Source of the DNA: Bacteroidales bacterium
Lineage (GTDB): Bacteria; Bacteroidota; Bacteroidia; Bacteroidales; UBA932
NCBI GenBank assembly: GCA_017480345.1
Contig: JAFVAU010000030.1
Location: forward strand, 1 to 39,498
Length of the DNA: 39,498 bases
Direction: 5' to 3'
Shown in pieces: positions 1 to 8,227 of the stretch; positions within the stretch are counted from its first letter, which is position 1, and each line of letters opens with the position of its first letter. Both the position numbers and the translations under genes were made by a program. Below the pieces are notes generated by a model. It worked only from the letters and a program-made list of their open reading frames with translations, was not told where the DNA came from and searched no databases.

Positions 1-192
1 AAGGACAACATCTGGATTGAACGATTTTGGAGAACGATAAAATATGGCTATATTTACATCCAGCCGGAGGAAAACGGCGCGGCGCTTTATCAAGGAATCC
101 TTCGATTCATCGATGACTACAACTTTCACCGTCATCACCAGGGAATCGACCGACAGATACCAAGCAAGCTCTACCTACGGTCGGCTGCTTGA
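1..192 (+). CDS. IS3-family transposase OrfB, C-terminal fragment
   Basis: The frame is open from the window edge to a TGA at 190-192 and encodes the last 63 residues of an rve/integrase-core (DDE) transposase. The motif IERFWRTIKYG carries the third catalytic acid (Glu) of the DDE triad, and a YNFHRHHQGI stretch corresponds to the YN..R.H..L region usual at the end of IS3/IS150-type OrfB proteins. The protein is cut only by the contig edge, so its activity cannot be judged. The exact IS subgroup is not resolved. Confidence 0.85.
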   Translation, partial: KDNIWIERFWRTIKYGYIYIQPEENGAALYQGILRFIDDYNFHRHHQGIDRQIPSKLYLRSAA

Positions 193-243
193 CATTAACT
201 AACAACAGGACGGTACCTGTCTAAAAAACGGAAGTACTATACT
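1..243 (+). mobile_element. IS3-type insertion sequence, 3' end (left contig edge)
   Basis: This holds the last 63 codons of a transposase plus about 51 bases of non-coding IS end. Positions 101-243 recur as the reverse complement at 39356-39498 with one mismatch (position 125). The match stops abruptly after base 243, which places the outer end of the element close to there. The contig break inside this repeat is typical of an assembly ending in a multicopy IS. Confidence 0.85.
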
Positions 244-297
244 TTCATCAAATATGTATTCCGGTTGTCCGGTACATGCAAATATAATTTATTTATA

Positions 298-342
298 AGA
301 AAAACGCAACAGACCACGCGTTCAACTTGCGTAGCCTGTTGC
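298..342 (-). terminator. Rho-independent terminator of the mobilization operon
   Basis: On the minus strand, a hairpin with GCAACAG/CTGTTGC outer arms and GCGT/ACGC inner arms (306-342) is followed by a T-rich run. It lies 21 bases beyond the stop of the last mobilization gene. This is the expected form and place of an intrinsic terminator. Confidence 0.75.
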
Positions 343-362
343 TCTACTCTTATTGCGACATC

Positions 363-1061
363 CTACTTTTCGAGCGTGGGAGTGGTACTATACCGCCCTT
401 TGTTCTTATTTGCCTGCTGTTGACGCTGCTCTATGATAGCTTTATTCCGCTTTATTTTTGCCTTTGCATAGTCTGGATTTGTATCATACTCCACCGGCAA
501 AGCTCCTACTGTATAAGCGTTGTGCCATAACATTTCCTTCTCTTCTTTTGTGGTATACTTGGAGTCGTGAATTTTGGCATATTCACCCGCCCAATACATA
601 TCACTGTTAAAGTGCCAATATACTCCTCCACAGACCATAAGCAGGAGAATACCACTCGTGAGACTGAGGATGAGTATCCACTGCCGTGCTGCCTTCTCGG
701 CCATCCTAGCGATATCAAAAGTAGTGGCATGCGTATGATGATGTTCCAGCTTGACAGGAGTGTCCTTTATCTTCTCCTCCACTGCTGACATAATGGCCTC
801 TGTCACTTTGCACAGGACGCCGTCAGCCAGCTCCTCAGTAAGGGACTCCGTATCCGGCAAAGAGCATTTTGTCGCCATCACCTTCTCTTCAACGGCCTTT
901 GTGACTTTCTCAACCTCTGCGCTAGGAATGTCTGCATGAACATTCCGCTCAGAAATAGCTGCAAGCAGTTTACTCTGCTCCTGGTTAATTTCGTTTGATA
1001 TTTTGGTGGCTTCCACCAGTCCCGGCACCTGCGAAAGGGCCTCGAGGATTTTATTTTCCAT
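363..1061 (-). CDS. Mobilization-module membrane protein, unknown role
   Basis: A 232-residue protein and the last gene of the three-gene mobilization operon, starting 26 bases after the relaxase stop. Residues 1-110 are hydrophilic and rich in Glu, Lys and Ala, likely helical or coiled. A His-rich patch (EHHHTHATT) follows, then a single membrane helix around residues 127-149, then a charged C-terminal tail. Bacteroidetes mobilizable elements often carry such a one-helix protein behind the relaxase. I do not recognise a named domain. A link between the relaxosome and the membrane or coupling protein is only an inference from position. Confidence 0.7.
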   Translation of the reverse strand: MENKILEALSQVPGLVEATKISNEINQEQSKLLAAISERNVHADIPSAEVEKVTKAVEEKVMATKCSLPDTESLTEELADGVLCKVTEAIMSAVEEKIKDTPVKLEHHHTHATTFDIARMAEKAARQWILILSLTSGILLLMVCGGVYWHFNSDMYWAGEYAKIHDSKYTTKEEKEMLWHNAYTVGALPVEYDTNPDYAKAKIKRNKAIIEQRQQQANKNKGRYSTTPTLEK

Positions 1062-1087
1062 GGTATTTATGTTTATTGGTTACTTTT

Positions 1088-2305
1088 TTATCTGCCGAGT
1101 TTTGGCCCTCTGGATTGTTTTTGTGCCATCTTTCGCTCTAACTCGGCCTTCTGCTCTGCTCGGATTTTCCGTGTCTTATATGCGGGGATGGCTCTGGTTA
1201 CGCGGCAGAAATGCCAGAGAAGCGTACGGTGTTCAACATCGGAACATACGGAAAGCGATGATATCTTTTTCCCGTTCACGTAGAAATCCAGGGACTCTAC
1301 GCCATCCTCTGATGCGATTTTTTTGCAGATGATGCCTTTTTTGCCAAGCCGTAAGAGTAAATCCACCGGCGTTGCCGTTTGGGCAAAGATGTCCATGATA
1401 ACGTTCTTCATATCGGCCTGCATTAGCGCCTCGGGGATGCTCTCTTTGGAGGGGGACGGGAGCGCAATCTGTTCACTCTCAAGCATGGCTGCAATCTCCT
1501 CGACATCATTCCTGGTGGCGATGCTTTTTCTGCGCCGTTCAATGCCTGCGGTTATGGAGGCTCTGACTTCTTCGGCCTTCTCTTCGGCAAGGCGCTGCGT
1601 TTGTTCCTCCCTTTCCTCTGCCGTTCCATGGGCCATGGCATTGCGGTAATCGAAAGACTCCGCAACGGAGCGTTCGTAGTGGAAGAGTCGGTCGAAGATG
1701 GCTTCGCATCTGCGGAAGAACAGCTTGCGGCTGAATCCACCCTTCACGCGACCTTGCTGCGTATCTACATGGTTGGTCAAAGGGGAAATCTTGCGGTTTT
1801 TTCCATCCATTCCCACCTTGGAATTCCGGGAGATGATGACATGAATGTGGTACTGCTCCTCATCGTCATCTCCACGTGTTGTGTGGGCTTTCCAATAGGC
1901 GAGAATGTCCGATTCGTCATTTACGCCATCCCGGTTGAATCCATCGGCGTAGGCACTTATAATGGCGCGCATCAGGGAGATAGAATTTGTGTACACGGTC
2001 TTTTCATCCCCTCCCATAGCGGCAAGCTCCTCTTTGCTGGGAGAGACGACCAAGTGAAAGAACTTGTCCTCCTTTTGGCTGAGCCCTTTCGTGTTGTCAT
2101 CAATGGCTTGAATGACTTCCTCTGTAGAGGCTACTTCACCCTCAGGAGTCCGGAAGGGGAGCAGCTCCTTACCATCGGCCAGGCGTTCTGCATCTTCGTG
2201 GTTTAGATATTCCGCCAGGGAGCGGGAGCTGCCTTTGGTGTCGGCGTCCTTGTTCACGCCGCTGTTTTGGATTTTGATGTTCATTTTTTTGTCTTTATTT
2301 TCCAT
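1088..2305 (-). CDS. MobB/BtgB-type relaxase (DUF5712-like)
   Basis: A 405-residue relaxase expected to nick one strand at oriT and start conjugative mobilization of the element. The N-terminal half has FFHLVVSPSKEE at about residues 82-93 and QYHIHVIISRN at 151-161. The His-x-His there (153 and 155) fits the metal-binding histidines of relaxases. The last 180 residues are charged and helical. It starts two bases after the stop of the upstream RHH gene, so the two are probably translated together. The length and the SSRSLAEYLNHED segment near residue 27 fit the Bacteroidetes MobB group often annotated DUF5712. The catalytic Tyr was not identified with certainty. Confidence 0.85.
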   Translation of the reverse strand: MENKDKKMNIKIQNSGVNKDADTKGSSRSLAEYLNHEDAERLADGKELLPFRTPEGEVASTEEVIQAIDDNTKGLSQKEDKFFHLVVSPSKEELAAMGGDEKTVYTNSISLMRAIISAYADGFNRDGVNDESDILAYWKAHTTRGDDDEEQYHIHVIISRNSKVGMDGKNRKISPLTNHVDTQQGRVKGGFSRKLFFRRCEAIFDRLFHYERSVAESFDYRNAMAHGTAEEREEQTQRLAEEKAEEVRASITAGIERRRKSIATRNDVEEIAAMLESEQIALPSPSKESIPEALMQADMKNVIMDIFAQTATPVDLLLRLGKKGIICKKIASEDGVESLDFYVNGKKISSLSVCSDVEHRTLLWHFCRVTRAIPAYKTRKIRAEQKAELERKMAQKQSRGPKLGR

Positions 2306-2307
2306 GA

Positions 2308-2667
2308 CTATTCCAGACTTGATAACACTTCGACTAATTGCTTGAGCGTTTCCGTAGTGGATTGGCTGTTGTTGAGTAAGGGATTCAAGAATATCTTTTC
2401 CTGTTCCTTGATAAAGGCTATAATCCTGTCATCCCGTTTCAGTACTTTCTCCAGGGCTTCGTAGATGCCTTCGATAAGGTCTTCCGTGTCCGGTTTATCA
2501 GGAGACCTGGCCTTTTCTTGCTGTAACTTGAAGGTCTCCCATAGCCGCGATACCATCTGTCGCTGGGACAGCCCCAGACGGTCGGCCTCCTGGTTGATGA
2601 TGTCCCGGATGGCGGAGTCTACGCTGACTGTGGTGAATTTCTTTTCTTTTGATTTGTGTGTCTCCAT
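2308..2667 (-). CDS. BfmA/BtgA-family mobilization accessory protein
   Basis: A 119-residue DNA-binding accessory protein, first gene of the mobilization operon. Residues 10-50 (FTTVSVDSAIRDIINQEADR and the following helix) have the strand-helix-helix pattern of a ribbon-helix-helix domain. The rest is helical, with a Lys/Glu-rich middle. In Bacteroides elements the BtgA/BfmA protein sits directly before the relaxase and binds oriT; the same order and a two-base gap are seen here. The inverted-repeat cluster just upstream (2756-2821) is the natural candidate for its binding site. Confidence 0.8.
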   Translation of the reverse strand: METHKSKEKKFTTVSVDSAIRDIINQEADRLGLSQRQMVSRLWETFKLQQEKARSPDKPDTEDLIEGIYEALEKVLKRDDRIIAFIKEQEKIFLNPLLNNSQSTTETLKQLVEVLSSLE

Positions 2668-2755
2668 AGTTATAAGCAGTCTATAAATGGTTTATAAATA
2701 GAGAATTGGGTTCTTTCCGAAGAATCGGCTTCAGAGTGCCTCGAAATGGGCTTTT

Positions 2756-2821
2756 CCTCCCCGGAGGGGCAAGAGGGAGCCGGAGCCGTCCGGCTCCCTC
2801 TTGCTGTCTCCCAAGGAGACA
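2756..2821. other. Candidate oriT: three adjacent inverted repeats
   Basis: Three dyads stand side by side. CCTCC/GGAGG spans 2756-2767. A perfect 16-base repeat (GCAAGAGGGAGCCGGA, 2769-2784, with its complement at 2789-2804) has a 4-base loop. TGTCTCC/GGAGACA spans 2805-2821. They lie about 90-150 bases upstream of the btgA-like start, where oriT is normally found in such elements. The central hairpin could instead be a terminator, but it has no T-run on either side. The assignment rests on position and structure only; no nic site is identified. Confidence 0.5.
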
Positions 2822-3004
2822 CGATGCTAAGGTTTAAGTATAGGCTAGTCATGGGTTTTTCATATCTTGACAGTTTACTACTGCAAATTTATGAAAAACC
2901 TATAATAAATAATTGATAATTAGATTGTTATGCCTGATTTTCTGCAATCAGATGCAATGTTCGCCTTTTATGTTTGGTGGTGCAAGTGTGGTGCGAATAT
3001 AACG
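2822..3004. other. AT-rich spacer between mobilization module and tRNA-Arg
   Basis: There is no gene here. It contains a 10-base inverted repeat (GGTTTTTCAT at 2854-2863 and its complement at 2891-2900). On the minus strand it also has a TAAATTTG box (2884-2891) that fits the Bacteroidetes -7 element and could drive the mobilization operon, though no good -33 element is seen. The base composition is clearly more AT-rich than the chromosomal genes to the right, so the border of acquired DNA probably lies here or at the tRNA. Confidence 0.4.
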
Positions 3005-3040
3005 AAAAACCCCGCTGGAAACATATCCAACGGGGTTTTG
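3005..3040. terminator. Bidirectional intrinsic terminator after tRNA-Arg
   Basis: AAAACCCCGCTGGA pairs with TCCAACGGGGTTTT around a six-base loop, with one mismatch. There are A and T runs on either side, so it can work on both strands. It lies four bases beyond the 3' end of the tRNA on the minus strand. Confidence 0.8.
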
Positions 3041-3043
3041 AAG

Positions 3044-3117
3044 TGACTCCAACAGGACTCAAACCTGTAACCTTTTGATCCGTAGTCAAATGCTCTATTC
3101 AATTGAGCTATGGAGCC
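3044..3117 (-). tRNA. tRNA-Arg (anticodon ACG)
   Basis: The minus strand folds as a full cloverleaf of 74 bases. The acceptor stem is GGCTCCA/TGGAGTC, the D-stem GCTC/GAGC, the anticodon stem TTTGA/TCAAA around loop CTACGGA, and the T-stem ACAGG/CCTGT. The anticodon ACG reads CGN Arg codons after conversion of A34 to inosine. CCA is not encoded. The 3' end faces the mobilization module, as is usual for tRNA genes used as integration sites, but no repeated 3' end was found in the window. Confidence 0.93.
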
Positions 3118-3132
3118 AGTTAGGTGCCTGAA

Positions 3133-3510
3133 TTAGGCTTCCTTATTCTCTGCAGTGTAGACTTTCTCGCGGATGCGGGCCTTCTTACCGGTGAGGTCTC
3201 TGAGGTAGAAAATACGTGCGCGACGCACTTTACCGTACTTGTTAACCTCGATGCTGTCGATGAACGGGGACTGGTAGGGGAAAATCCTTTCTACGCCCAC
3301 GCCACTGGCGATTTTGCGCACCGTGAAGGTCTTGGTGAACGGGTCCATGCCACTGATCTGGATCACGACACCGCGGAACTTCTGAAGTCTTTCTTTATCA
3401 CCTTCCTTGATTCTGTAGGTAACGGTGATGGTGTCACCGGCCTTGAATTCCGGATAGGAGGCTGCTTTCTCATTGTTGAAAGCCTGCTCTGCAATCTTAA
3501 TCAAATCCAT
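3133..3510 (-). CDS. rplS: 50S ribosomal protein L19
   Basis: A 125-residue ribosomal protein of the large subunit, located near the 30S-50S interface. The family core is clear: [48 protein letters not shown] and [23 protein letters not shown]. The length is normal (about 115-125). The gene stands alone with its own promoter (3582-3612) and is followed 15 bases later by tRNA-Arg on the same strand, so the two may be cotranscribed to the terminator at 3005-3040. Confidence 0.97.
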   Translation of the reverse strand: MDLIKIAEQAFNNEKAASYPEFKAGDTITVTYRIKEGDKERLQKFRGVVIQISGMDPFTKTFTVRKIASGVGVERIFPYQSPFIDSIEVNKYGKVRRARIFYLRDLTGKKARIREKVYTAENKEA

Positions 3511-3581
3511 AATTACAAATTCCTTTATGCAACATTGCGGTTTGGCTCCTTACAAGAGGTTGCGTTTTTATTTTGGGACTG

Positions 3582-3612
3582 CAAAGATACAATCTTTTTG
3601 GATAATCCCAAA
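3582..3612 (-). promoter_or_regulatory. Bacteroidetes-type promoter for rplS
   Basis: On the minus strand a TTTG -33 element (3609-3612) is separated by 19 bases from TATCTTTG (3582-3589). This matches the TTTG/TAnnTTTG consensus of the Bacteroidetes primary sigma factor, and lies 72 bases before the rplS start. Confidence 0.75.
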
Positions 3613-3627
3613 ACTTTTGCGGAATTT

Positions 3628-4827
3628 TTAGAAAATATTTTTCACTTTGTCAAAGGTGGCTTTGTCTTCGCGGGTGAGGTCCGGCTTGAAGGACGAGCTG
3701 CTGCGCAGGGCCTCCAGGGCCTCTTTCTCGCTTCTGGACAGCTTGTGCGGCACCCACACCTGGAATTTGACATAGAGGTCTCCGGTTCCGCGGCCGTAAC
3801 CCTGCACGCTGGGCAGGCCCTTGCCGCGCAGTTTCACCACCGTGCCGGACTGGGTGCCGGGTTCCACCTTCACTTTATAGCTGCCGTCCAGGCAGGGGAC
3901 GGACACTTCCGTACCCAGCATGGCGTCCATCACGGAAATGGTGGTGGTATAGAAGAGGTTGTTGCCGTCCCGCTGAAGCTGGGGATGTTGGATCTCGTTG
4001 ATGACCACCAGCAGGTCTCCGTTGGTGCCGCCGTGCGGTGCGGAATGGCCCTCTCCGGGGATGGTGATCTGCATGCCGTTCTCTACGCCGGCGGGGATGC
4101 GTACTCGCACCAGTTCCCGCTTGCGTTCCAGGCCGGTGCCGTTGCAGCGCCGGCAGGGGTTGGAGATAATCTTGCCCTCTCCCTGGCACTGCGGGCAGGT
4201 GCCTATGGTGTAGCCGATGCCTCCGAACAGGCCGCGCGTCTGCTGGCGCACCCGGCCCTGGCCGTTACAGGTGGGGCAGGTTTTGATATCGGCCTCGCTC
4301 TTGGCACCCTTGCCGCCGCAGTCCGGGCAGGGACGGGCGCGTTCCAGGGAAATCTCCTTCTCACAGCCGTTGGCAATCTCTTCCAAGGTGAGCTTGACGC
4401 TGGTGCGGATGTCCCGGCCCCTCATCACGCGGGGACCGCTCTGGGCACTGGAGCCGCCGAAACCGCCGAAGCCGCCAAAACCGCCGCCTCCGAAGTCAAA
4501 GCCAAAGCTGCCGCCGAAGATGTTGCGCAGGAAGTCGTTGATGTCCATTCCGCCAAAGTCGAAGCCGCCGGCGCCGCCGCCCATCTGATCGGCTGCGAAA
4601 CCAAACTGGTCGTACTTGGCCCGCTTGTCCGGGTCACTGAGGACGGAGTAGGCCTCGGCCGCTTCCTTGAAGTTGTCTTCGGCCGTCTTTTTCTCTGCGT
4701 CCGTGCCGTTTACCCAGCGGTCCGGATGCCACTTGAGCGCCAACTTGCGGTAGGCGCTCTTGATGTCTTCTGCGGAGGCTTTCTTGTCTACTCCCAGGAC
4801 CTCGTAGTAATCTCTTTTGTTTGCCAT
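3628..4827 (-). CDS. dnaJ: Chaperone protein DnaJ
   Basis: A 399-residue type I Hsp40 co-chaperone that delivers unfolded substrate to DnaK and stimulates its ATPase. The J-domain fills residues 4-75 with HPD at 34-36. A Gly/Phe-rich linker follows at about 84-130. Four CxxCxGxG zinc repeats ([32 protein letters not shown]) mark the cysteine-rich domain, and the C-terminal substrate-binding beta domains follow. It starts three bases after the grpE stop, so the pair forms an operon. DnaK is not in the window. Confidence 0.97.
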   Translation of the reverse strand: MANKRDYYEVLGVDKKASAEDIKSAYRKLALKWHPDRWVNGTDAEKKTAEDNFKEAAEAYSVLSDPDKRAKYDQFGFAADQMGGGAGGFDFGGMDINDFLRNIFGGSFGFDFGGGGFGGFGGFGGSSAQSGPRVMRGRDIRTSVKLTLEEIANGCEKEISLERARPCPDCGGKGAKSEADIKTCPTCNGQGRVRQQTRGLFGGIGYTIGTCPQCQGEGKIISNPCRRCNGTGLERKRELVRVRIPAGVENGMQITIPGEGHSAPHGGTNGDLLVVINEIQHPQLQRDGNNLFYTTTISVMDAMLGTEVSVPCLDGSYKVKVEPGTQSGTVVKLRGKGLPSVQGYGRGTGDLYVKFQVWVPHKLSRSEKEALEALRSSSSFKPDLTREDKATFDKVKNIF

Positions 4828-4830
4828 ATC

Positions 4831-5388
4831 TTATGCTCCAACAACTACTTTAGCATAGCGGAGAACCTTTCCTCCCAGGGTGTAGCCCGTCTGGACCACA
4901 TCTATCACCTTGCCCTTCAGTTCCTCTGACGGGGCGGGGAAGGTGGTCACCGCCTCATGCAGCTCGGTGTCAAAATCCAGCCCTTTGGCCTCGATGCGCT
5001 CCAGGCCTTTTCCTTTGAGGTAGGAGGTGAGCTTGTCAAAAATCATCTGGGTGCCTTCCTTGGCGGCCTGGCTGTCCGTGCTGTCCTGGAGGGTGGCAAG
5101 GGCAATCTCGCAGTCGTCCAGAATGGGAAGCAGGCCCTTGATGGTATCGGCCGATGCGCTGGAGACCAGGGCCAGCTTCTCTTCTGCAGTGCGGCGGCGG
5201 AAGGTGTCAAACTCCGCCATCAGGCGGAGGTAGTCCGCCTTGGCGTCAGAGGCCTTTTTCTCTGCCTCTTCCGTCTTTTGCTGCGCCTGATCCAATTGCT
5301 CGTTCAAACCTTCTATCCGGGCTTCCAGGGCGGCCATGCCCTTTCCGCCTTCCTTTTCCTCTATATTCTTTTTCTTTTTGTCTGCCAT
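4831..5388 (-). CDS. grpE: Nucleotide exchange factor GrpE
   Basis: A 185-residue exchange factor for DnaK. The N-terminus is strongly charged (MADKKKKNIEEKEGG), then a long coiled coil (about residues 25-70), then the GrpE core with AEFDTFRRRTAEEK and the closing beta domain ending in GKVLRYAKVVVG. I chose the ATG at 5388 because the 11 residues gained by an upstream ATG (5421) are unlike the family and the chosen start gives the usual lysine-rich start. It is immediately upstream of dnaJ in one operon. Confidence 0.95.
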   Translation of the reverse strand: MADKKKKNIEEKEGGKGMAALEARIEGLNEQLDQAQQKTEEAEKKASDAKADYLRLMAEFDTFRRRTAEEKLALVSSASADTIKGLLPILDDCEIALATLQDSTDSQAAKEGTQMIFDKLTSYLKGKGLERIEAKGLDFDTELHEAVTTFPAPSEELKGKVIDVVQTGYTLGGKVLRYAKVVVGA

Positions 5389-5527
5389 GATGCATGTTTG
5401 TTTCGGCCTTTTTCCTATCAAAATGCCTGCCAGATGGGCATCTCTGACATTCTGTCAGTTCTTCCAGTGCCAAAAATTCTTCTGCGAAAACCACTTCGCA
5501 CACGATAAACCAATCTGTTCTCATATT

Positions 5528-5884
5528 CTATGCGTTTAAAGGGTGATGATAATAAGGGATGCCGTTTTCCCGGAACAGGGAAAGGGCCGACGCCATGGGA
5601 AGGTAGAAGCCTTCCTCCGTGTCCTGCTGGATCCAGAGGTCGAAGGCGGTGAAGGGGAGGGCCTCCCGCACGTCCCAGATGCCGGAAACGCAGATGCAGC
5701 TGATATGGGGCACCATGCTTTCCAGCAGGTTGTAGATGGCCTGGATGCCGTTTCGGTAGAGGGCGGGGAGGGGTAGGGTGTCCGGCCCGTCGGGCAGGCC
5801 TTCGATGTGGATGGAAGAGGCGTCTGCCAGCAGACGCACATGGGCCTCGTAGAGAGGGAAGAGGAAATCTTTTTTCTGTGTCAT
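5528..5884 (-). CDS. Hypothetical protein, 118 residues
   Basis: A small protein I do not recognise. It starts MTQKKDFLFPLYEAHVRLLA, has no signal peptide or membrane helix, and is moderately acidic with a mixed helix/strand pattern. A longer start at 5932 is possible but adds a stretch unlike a normal N-terminus; a TATCTTG box on the minus strand between the two starts supports the shorter form. It lies between grpE and the divergently transcribed histidine phosphatase gene. The codon composition matches its neighbours, so it is probably a real chromosomal gene. No function is assigned. Confidence 0.6.
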   Translation of the reverse strand: MTQKKDFLFPLYEAHVRLLADASSIHIEGLPDGPDTLPLPALYRNGIQAIYNLLESMVPHISCICVSGIWDVREALPFTAFDLWIQQDTEEGFYLPMASALSLFRENGIPYYHHPLNA

Positions 5885-5980
5885 AGCTCCAAATTTTTCT
5901 GCAAGATACGGCACCCGTCGGCCTTTCCCCAAATTTTGGCAAGGCTTGCCAGAATTTGGAATTGTGCAGAAAATTTTTAC

Positions 5981-5988
5981 TACATTTG
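5981..5988 (+). promoter_or_regulatory. -7 box for the histidine phosphatase gene
   Basis: TACATTTG fits TAnnTTTG and lies only six bases before the chosen ATG at 5994. The messenger would have an extremely short leader or none at all. The -33 element is weak. Confidence 0.45.
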
Positions 5989-5993
5989 TAAGT

Positions 5994-7277
5994 ATGAAAA
6001 GACTGATAACCCTCCTGACGGGCCTCTTTATATCGGCCCTTATCCTCCAAGCACAGCAGTATGATGTCCTGGACCAGGTTCAGGCCGATATCCGGAAGGC
6101 CTACGGCATGGAAGGCCCCCACCGGCTGGATGAGTTTGGCACCCTCACCCGGGCGCCCCAAGGCTACAAACCCTTCTATATCAGCCATTATGGAAGGCAC
6201 GGTTCCCGCTATGCCTGGAATCCCAAGACCTATACCTTCCTGCACGAGGTGCTTGAGAAGGCGGGGGAGAGGGATGTGCTCACGCCCTACGGAAAGGAGT
6301 TTGCCGCCAGGTACGAGGCCTTCTACATGGAGCCCTGGATCAATACCGGAGACCTGGTTCCGCTGGGCTATGACCAGCACCGGGCTATTGGCGAATTCGT
6401 GTATCAGTCCTTCCCTCAGGTGTTTAAGGGCACTAAAAAGGTGGAGGCCCTGTCTTCCACCGGCCAGCGCTGCATCGTTAGCATGGGCGCCTTCACCCTG
6501 AGTCTCAAGAGCGGCAATCCAAATCTGCAGATCCGCCTTCAGTCCACCCATGACGGCATGGCGGTGATTGCCCCGCCCAGCGCTCCCAAGGCCCTGCTCC
6601 GGACCTTCAAAGGGCAGACGGACGCCGTGGCGCTGGAGTCCAGCACGGATTTCTTCCTCCGCGTCACCCCTTGGCAGGAGGTCTTGGACAAACTTTTCAC
6701 GGACAGCGCCTTCCTCCAGGAATTCAACGGGGGCTCCGTCTTGTTCCTGAGGGAACTCTGGCAGCTTTACTGCGGGTATCACAATTATGAATCGGCCCCT
6801 CTCTTTGACAGCCTCCTTACCCCGGAGCAGCGCCTGCGTTTCTGGGAGGCGGACAATTACTTCTCCTTCCGCGGAGATATCACCGCCCGCTATGCCGTGA
6901 TTCCGCTGTTGGAAGACATCCTGGAAAAGGCCGATCAAGCCCTGGAAGACCCTCAGACGGCCGCCCACCTTCGCTTCGGCCATGACTATATCCTGGAAGG
7001 GCTGGTGACGCTGCTGGACGTGAACCGCTGCGGAACGGTGCCCGCCACCCCGGACGAGGCCAAATACTGGTTCCGCAACTTTGACATCCCCATGGCCGCC
7101 ACCCTTCTGCTGGTTTTCTACAAAAACAGGGGAGGGGACGTTCTGTTCAAGGTGCTGCTGAATGAAAACGAGGCCACCTTGCCGCAGCTCACGCCGGTGA
7201 GCGGCCCTTACTACCGCTGGAGCGACTTCCGCGCCTGGGCTGCCCGGTTACTGCGGGAGCACCCCTGCGAAAACTAA
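5994..7277 (+). CDS. Secreted histidine acid phosphatase (MINPP/phytase-like)
   Basis: A 427-residue branch-2 histidine phosphatase, exported by a signal peptide (residues 1 to about 21, MKRLITLLTGLFISALILQA). The catalytic RHG motif is at 68-70 inside YISHYGRHGSRY, and a His-Asp proton-donor motif (RFGHDYILEG) lies near the C-terminus, as in multiple inositol polyphosphate phosphatases of gut Bacteroidales. Phytate or other phosphomonoesters in the periplasm are the likely substrates, but specificity cannot be read from sequence. The start at 5994 was chosen because it gives a clean signal peptide. Its stop codon overlaps that of a convergent phosphatase gene by two bases. Confidence 0.88.
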   Translation: MKRLITLLTGLFISALILQAQQYDVLDQVQADIRKAYGMEGPHRLDEFGTLTRAPQGYKPFYISHYGRHGSRYAWNPKTYTFLHEVLEKAGERDVLTPYGKEFAARYEAFYMEPWINTGDLVPLGYDQHRAIGEFVYQSFPQVFKGTKKVEALSSTGQRCIVSMGAFTLSLKSGNPNLQIRLQSTHDGMAVIAPPSAPKALLRTFKGQTDAVALESSTDFFLRVTPWQEVLDKLFTDSAFLQEFNGGSVLFLRELWQLYCGYHNYESAPLFDSLLTPEQRLRFWEADNYFSFRGDITARYAVIPLLEDILEKADQALEDPQTAAHLRFGHDYILEGLVTLLDVNRCGTVPATPDEAKYWFRNFDIPMAATLLLVFYKNRGGDVLFKVLLNENEATLPQLTPVSGPYYRWSDFRAWAARLLREHPCEN

Positions 7278-8068
7278 ATCAGATACCGCGCCCGGAGTTT
7301 CTGAATATCCTGCCCGTCTATGCCCATTTGCTCGTCCAGATAGCCGGGAATGGAGCCCCAGTTGGCCTCCAGGATATCCAGGGCATGGCAGAAATTCCTC
7401 ACGCTTACGCCCATGAAGGCGCGCACCACCTCTTTCTCCTCCTGCCCTCCGCCGGCGGCCTCCACATCGGCACAAAGCCTTTCCACCAAGGGCCGATAAC
7501 TGTCATTGGAACGGTCGAAGTCCCGCACGATGGTGTCCCTGTTGGCCCCCAGGGCGCCCAGGATGAGGGCGGCGCCAATGCCCGTGCGGTCTTTTCCCTG
7601 CGAACAGTGCCAGAGGACGGCGCCTTCTTCCGTTTCCAGGATGAGGTGCAGGAAGGCGGCGTACTGGAGCTGGGAGAACTCGCTCAGGATGAGGGAAGGG
7701 TAGAGGTCCCGGGCCTTCTCCTGAAACAATTTCATGAAAGAGAGGCGCACGATGTGCTTTTCCAGATTCACCCACATCTCTTCCGGCATGGCTTCGCCCG
7801 ATTCTTTTTCGGCCGATACGTCCAGGGTGGGGAGTTGCAGGTATTCGGCGCCCGGAACGGGGGAGTCCGGCTGCAGGGAGGCTTCCGGGTAGGAGCGGAA
7901 ATCGAAGATGCGCCGGAGGTGATAGTGCTCCGAAAGCTGGCGGATATCCTCCGGGGAGGCGTCGTGCAGGTGGGCGGTACGCAGCAGCATGCCTTCCCGC
8001 ACCACCTGGTCCCCGATGCGGATGCCGCCCAGGTCCCGGGCGTTCACTATGCTTTGAAACAGCGCCAT
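7274..8068 (-). CDS. Tyrosine/serine protein phosphatase (Y_phosphatase3-like)
   Basis: A 264-residue cytoplasmic phosphatase of the cysteine-dependent superfamily. The P-loop HCSQGKDRTGIG places the nucleophile at Cys155 and the phosphate-binding Arg at 161, matching CX5R. The N-terminal NARDLGG (9-15) and the RTAHLHDAS region are typical of the Pfam Y_phosphatase3 family. No signal peptide is present. It is convergent with the histidine phosphatase gene, sharing bases 7274-7277. The substrate is unknown; phosphoprotein, phosphoinositide and phytate are all known for relatives. Confidence 0.85.
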   Translation of the reverse strand: MALFQSIVNARDLGGIRIGDQVVREGMLLRTAHLHDASPEDIRQLSEHYHLRRIFDFRSYPEASLQPDSPVPGAEYLQLPTLDVSAEKESGEAMPEEMWVNLEKHIVRLSFMKLFQEKARDLYPSLILSEFSQLQYAAFLHLILETEEGAVLWHCSQGKDRTGIGAALILGALGANRDTIVRDFDRSNDSYRPLVERLCADVEAAGGGQEEKEVVRAFMGVSVRNFCHALDILEANWGSIPGYLDEQMGIDGQDIQKLRARYLI

Positions 8069-8110
8069 CTTATCAAAAAAGCGCCGGGAGTGTTTTCCTG
8101 GCGCTTGGGG

Positions 8111-8182
8111 TACTGGGTAGGAGAATCGAACTCCTATTGCGAGATTGAGAATCTCGAGTACTAACCGTTATACGAACCCAGC
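8111..8182 (-). tRNA. tRNA-Glu (anticodon CTC)
   Basis: A 72-base cloverleaf on the minus strand. The acceptor is GCTGGGT/ACCCAGT (one G-U pair), the D-stem GTAT/GTAC, the anticodon stem CGAGA/TCTCG around loop TTCTCAA, and the T-stem AGGAG/CTCCT with loop TTCGATT. Anticodon CTC reads the Glu codon GAG, which is frequent in these GC-rich genes. Confidence 0.93.
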
Positions 8183-8227
8183 AAGTGGGAGTGCAAAGGT
8201 ACAACAAAAATCTGAATCTCCAAATTT

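Noticed and set aside
2769-2804. The perfect 16-base hairpin as a transcription terminator
   Set aside because: No T-run follows on either strand and it lies upstream of, not after, the mobilization genes; an oriT role fits better.
3124-4929. A 601-codon plus-strand open frame opposite rplS and dnaJ
   Set aside because: It is antisense to two clear conserved genes, runs across both of them, and has the Ala/Gly/His-rich composition typical of frames opposite GC-rich coding sequence.
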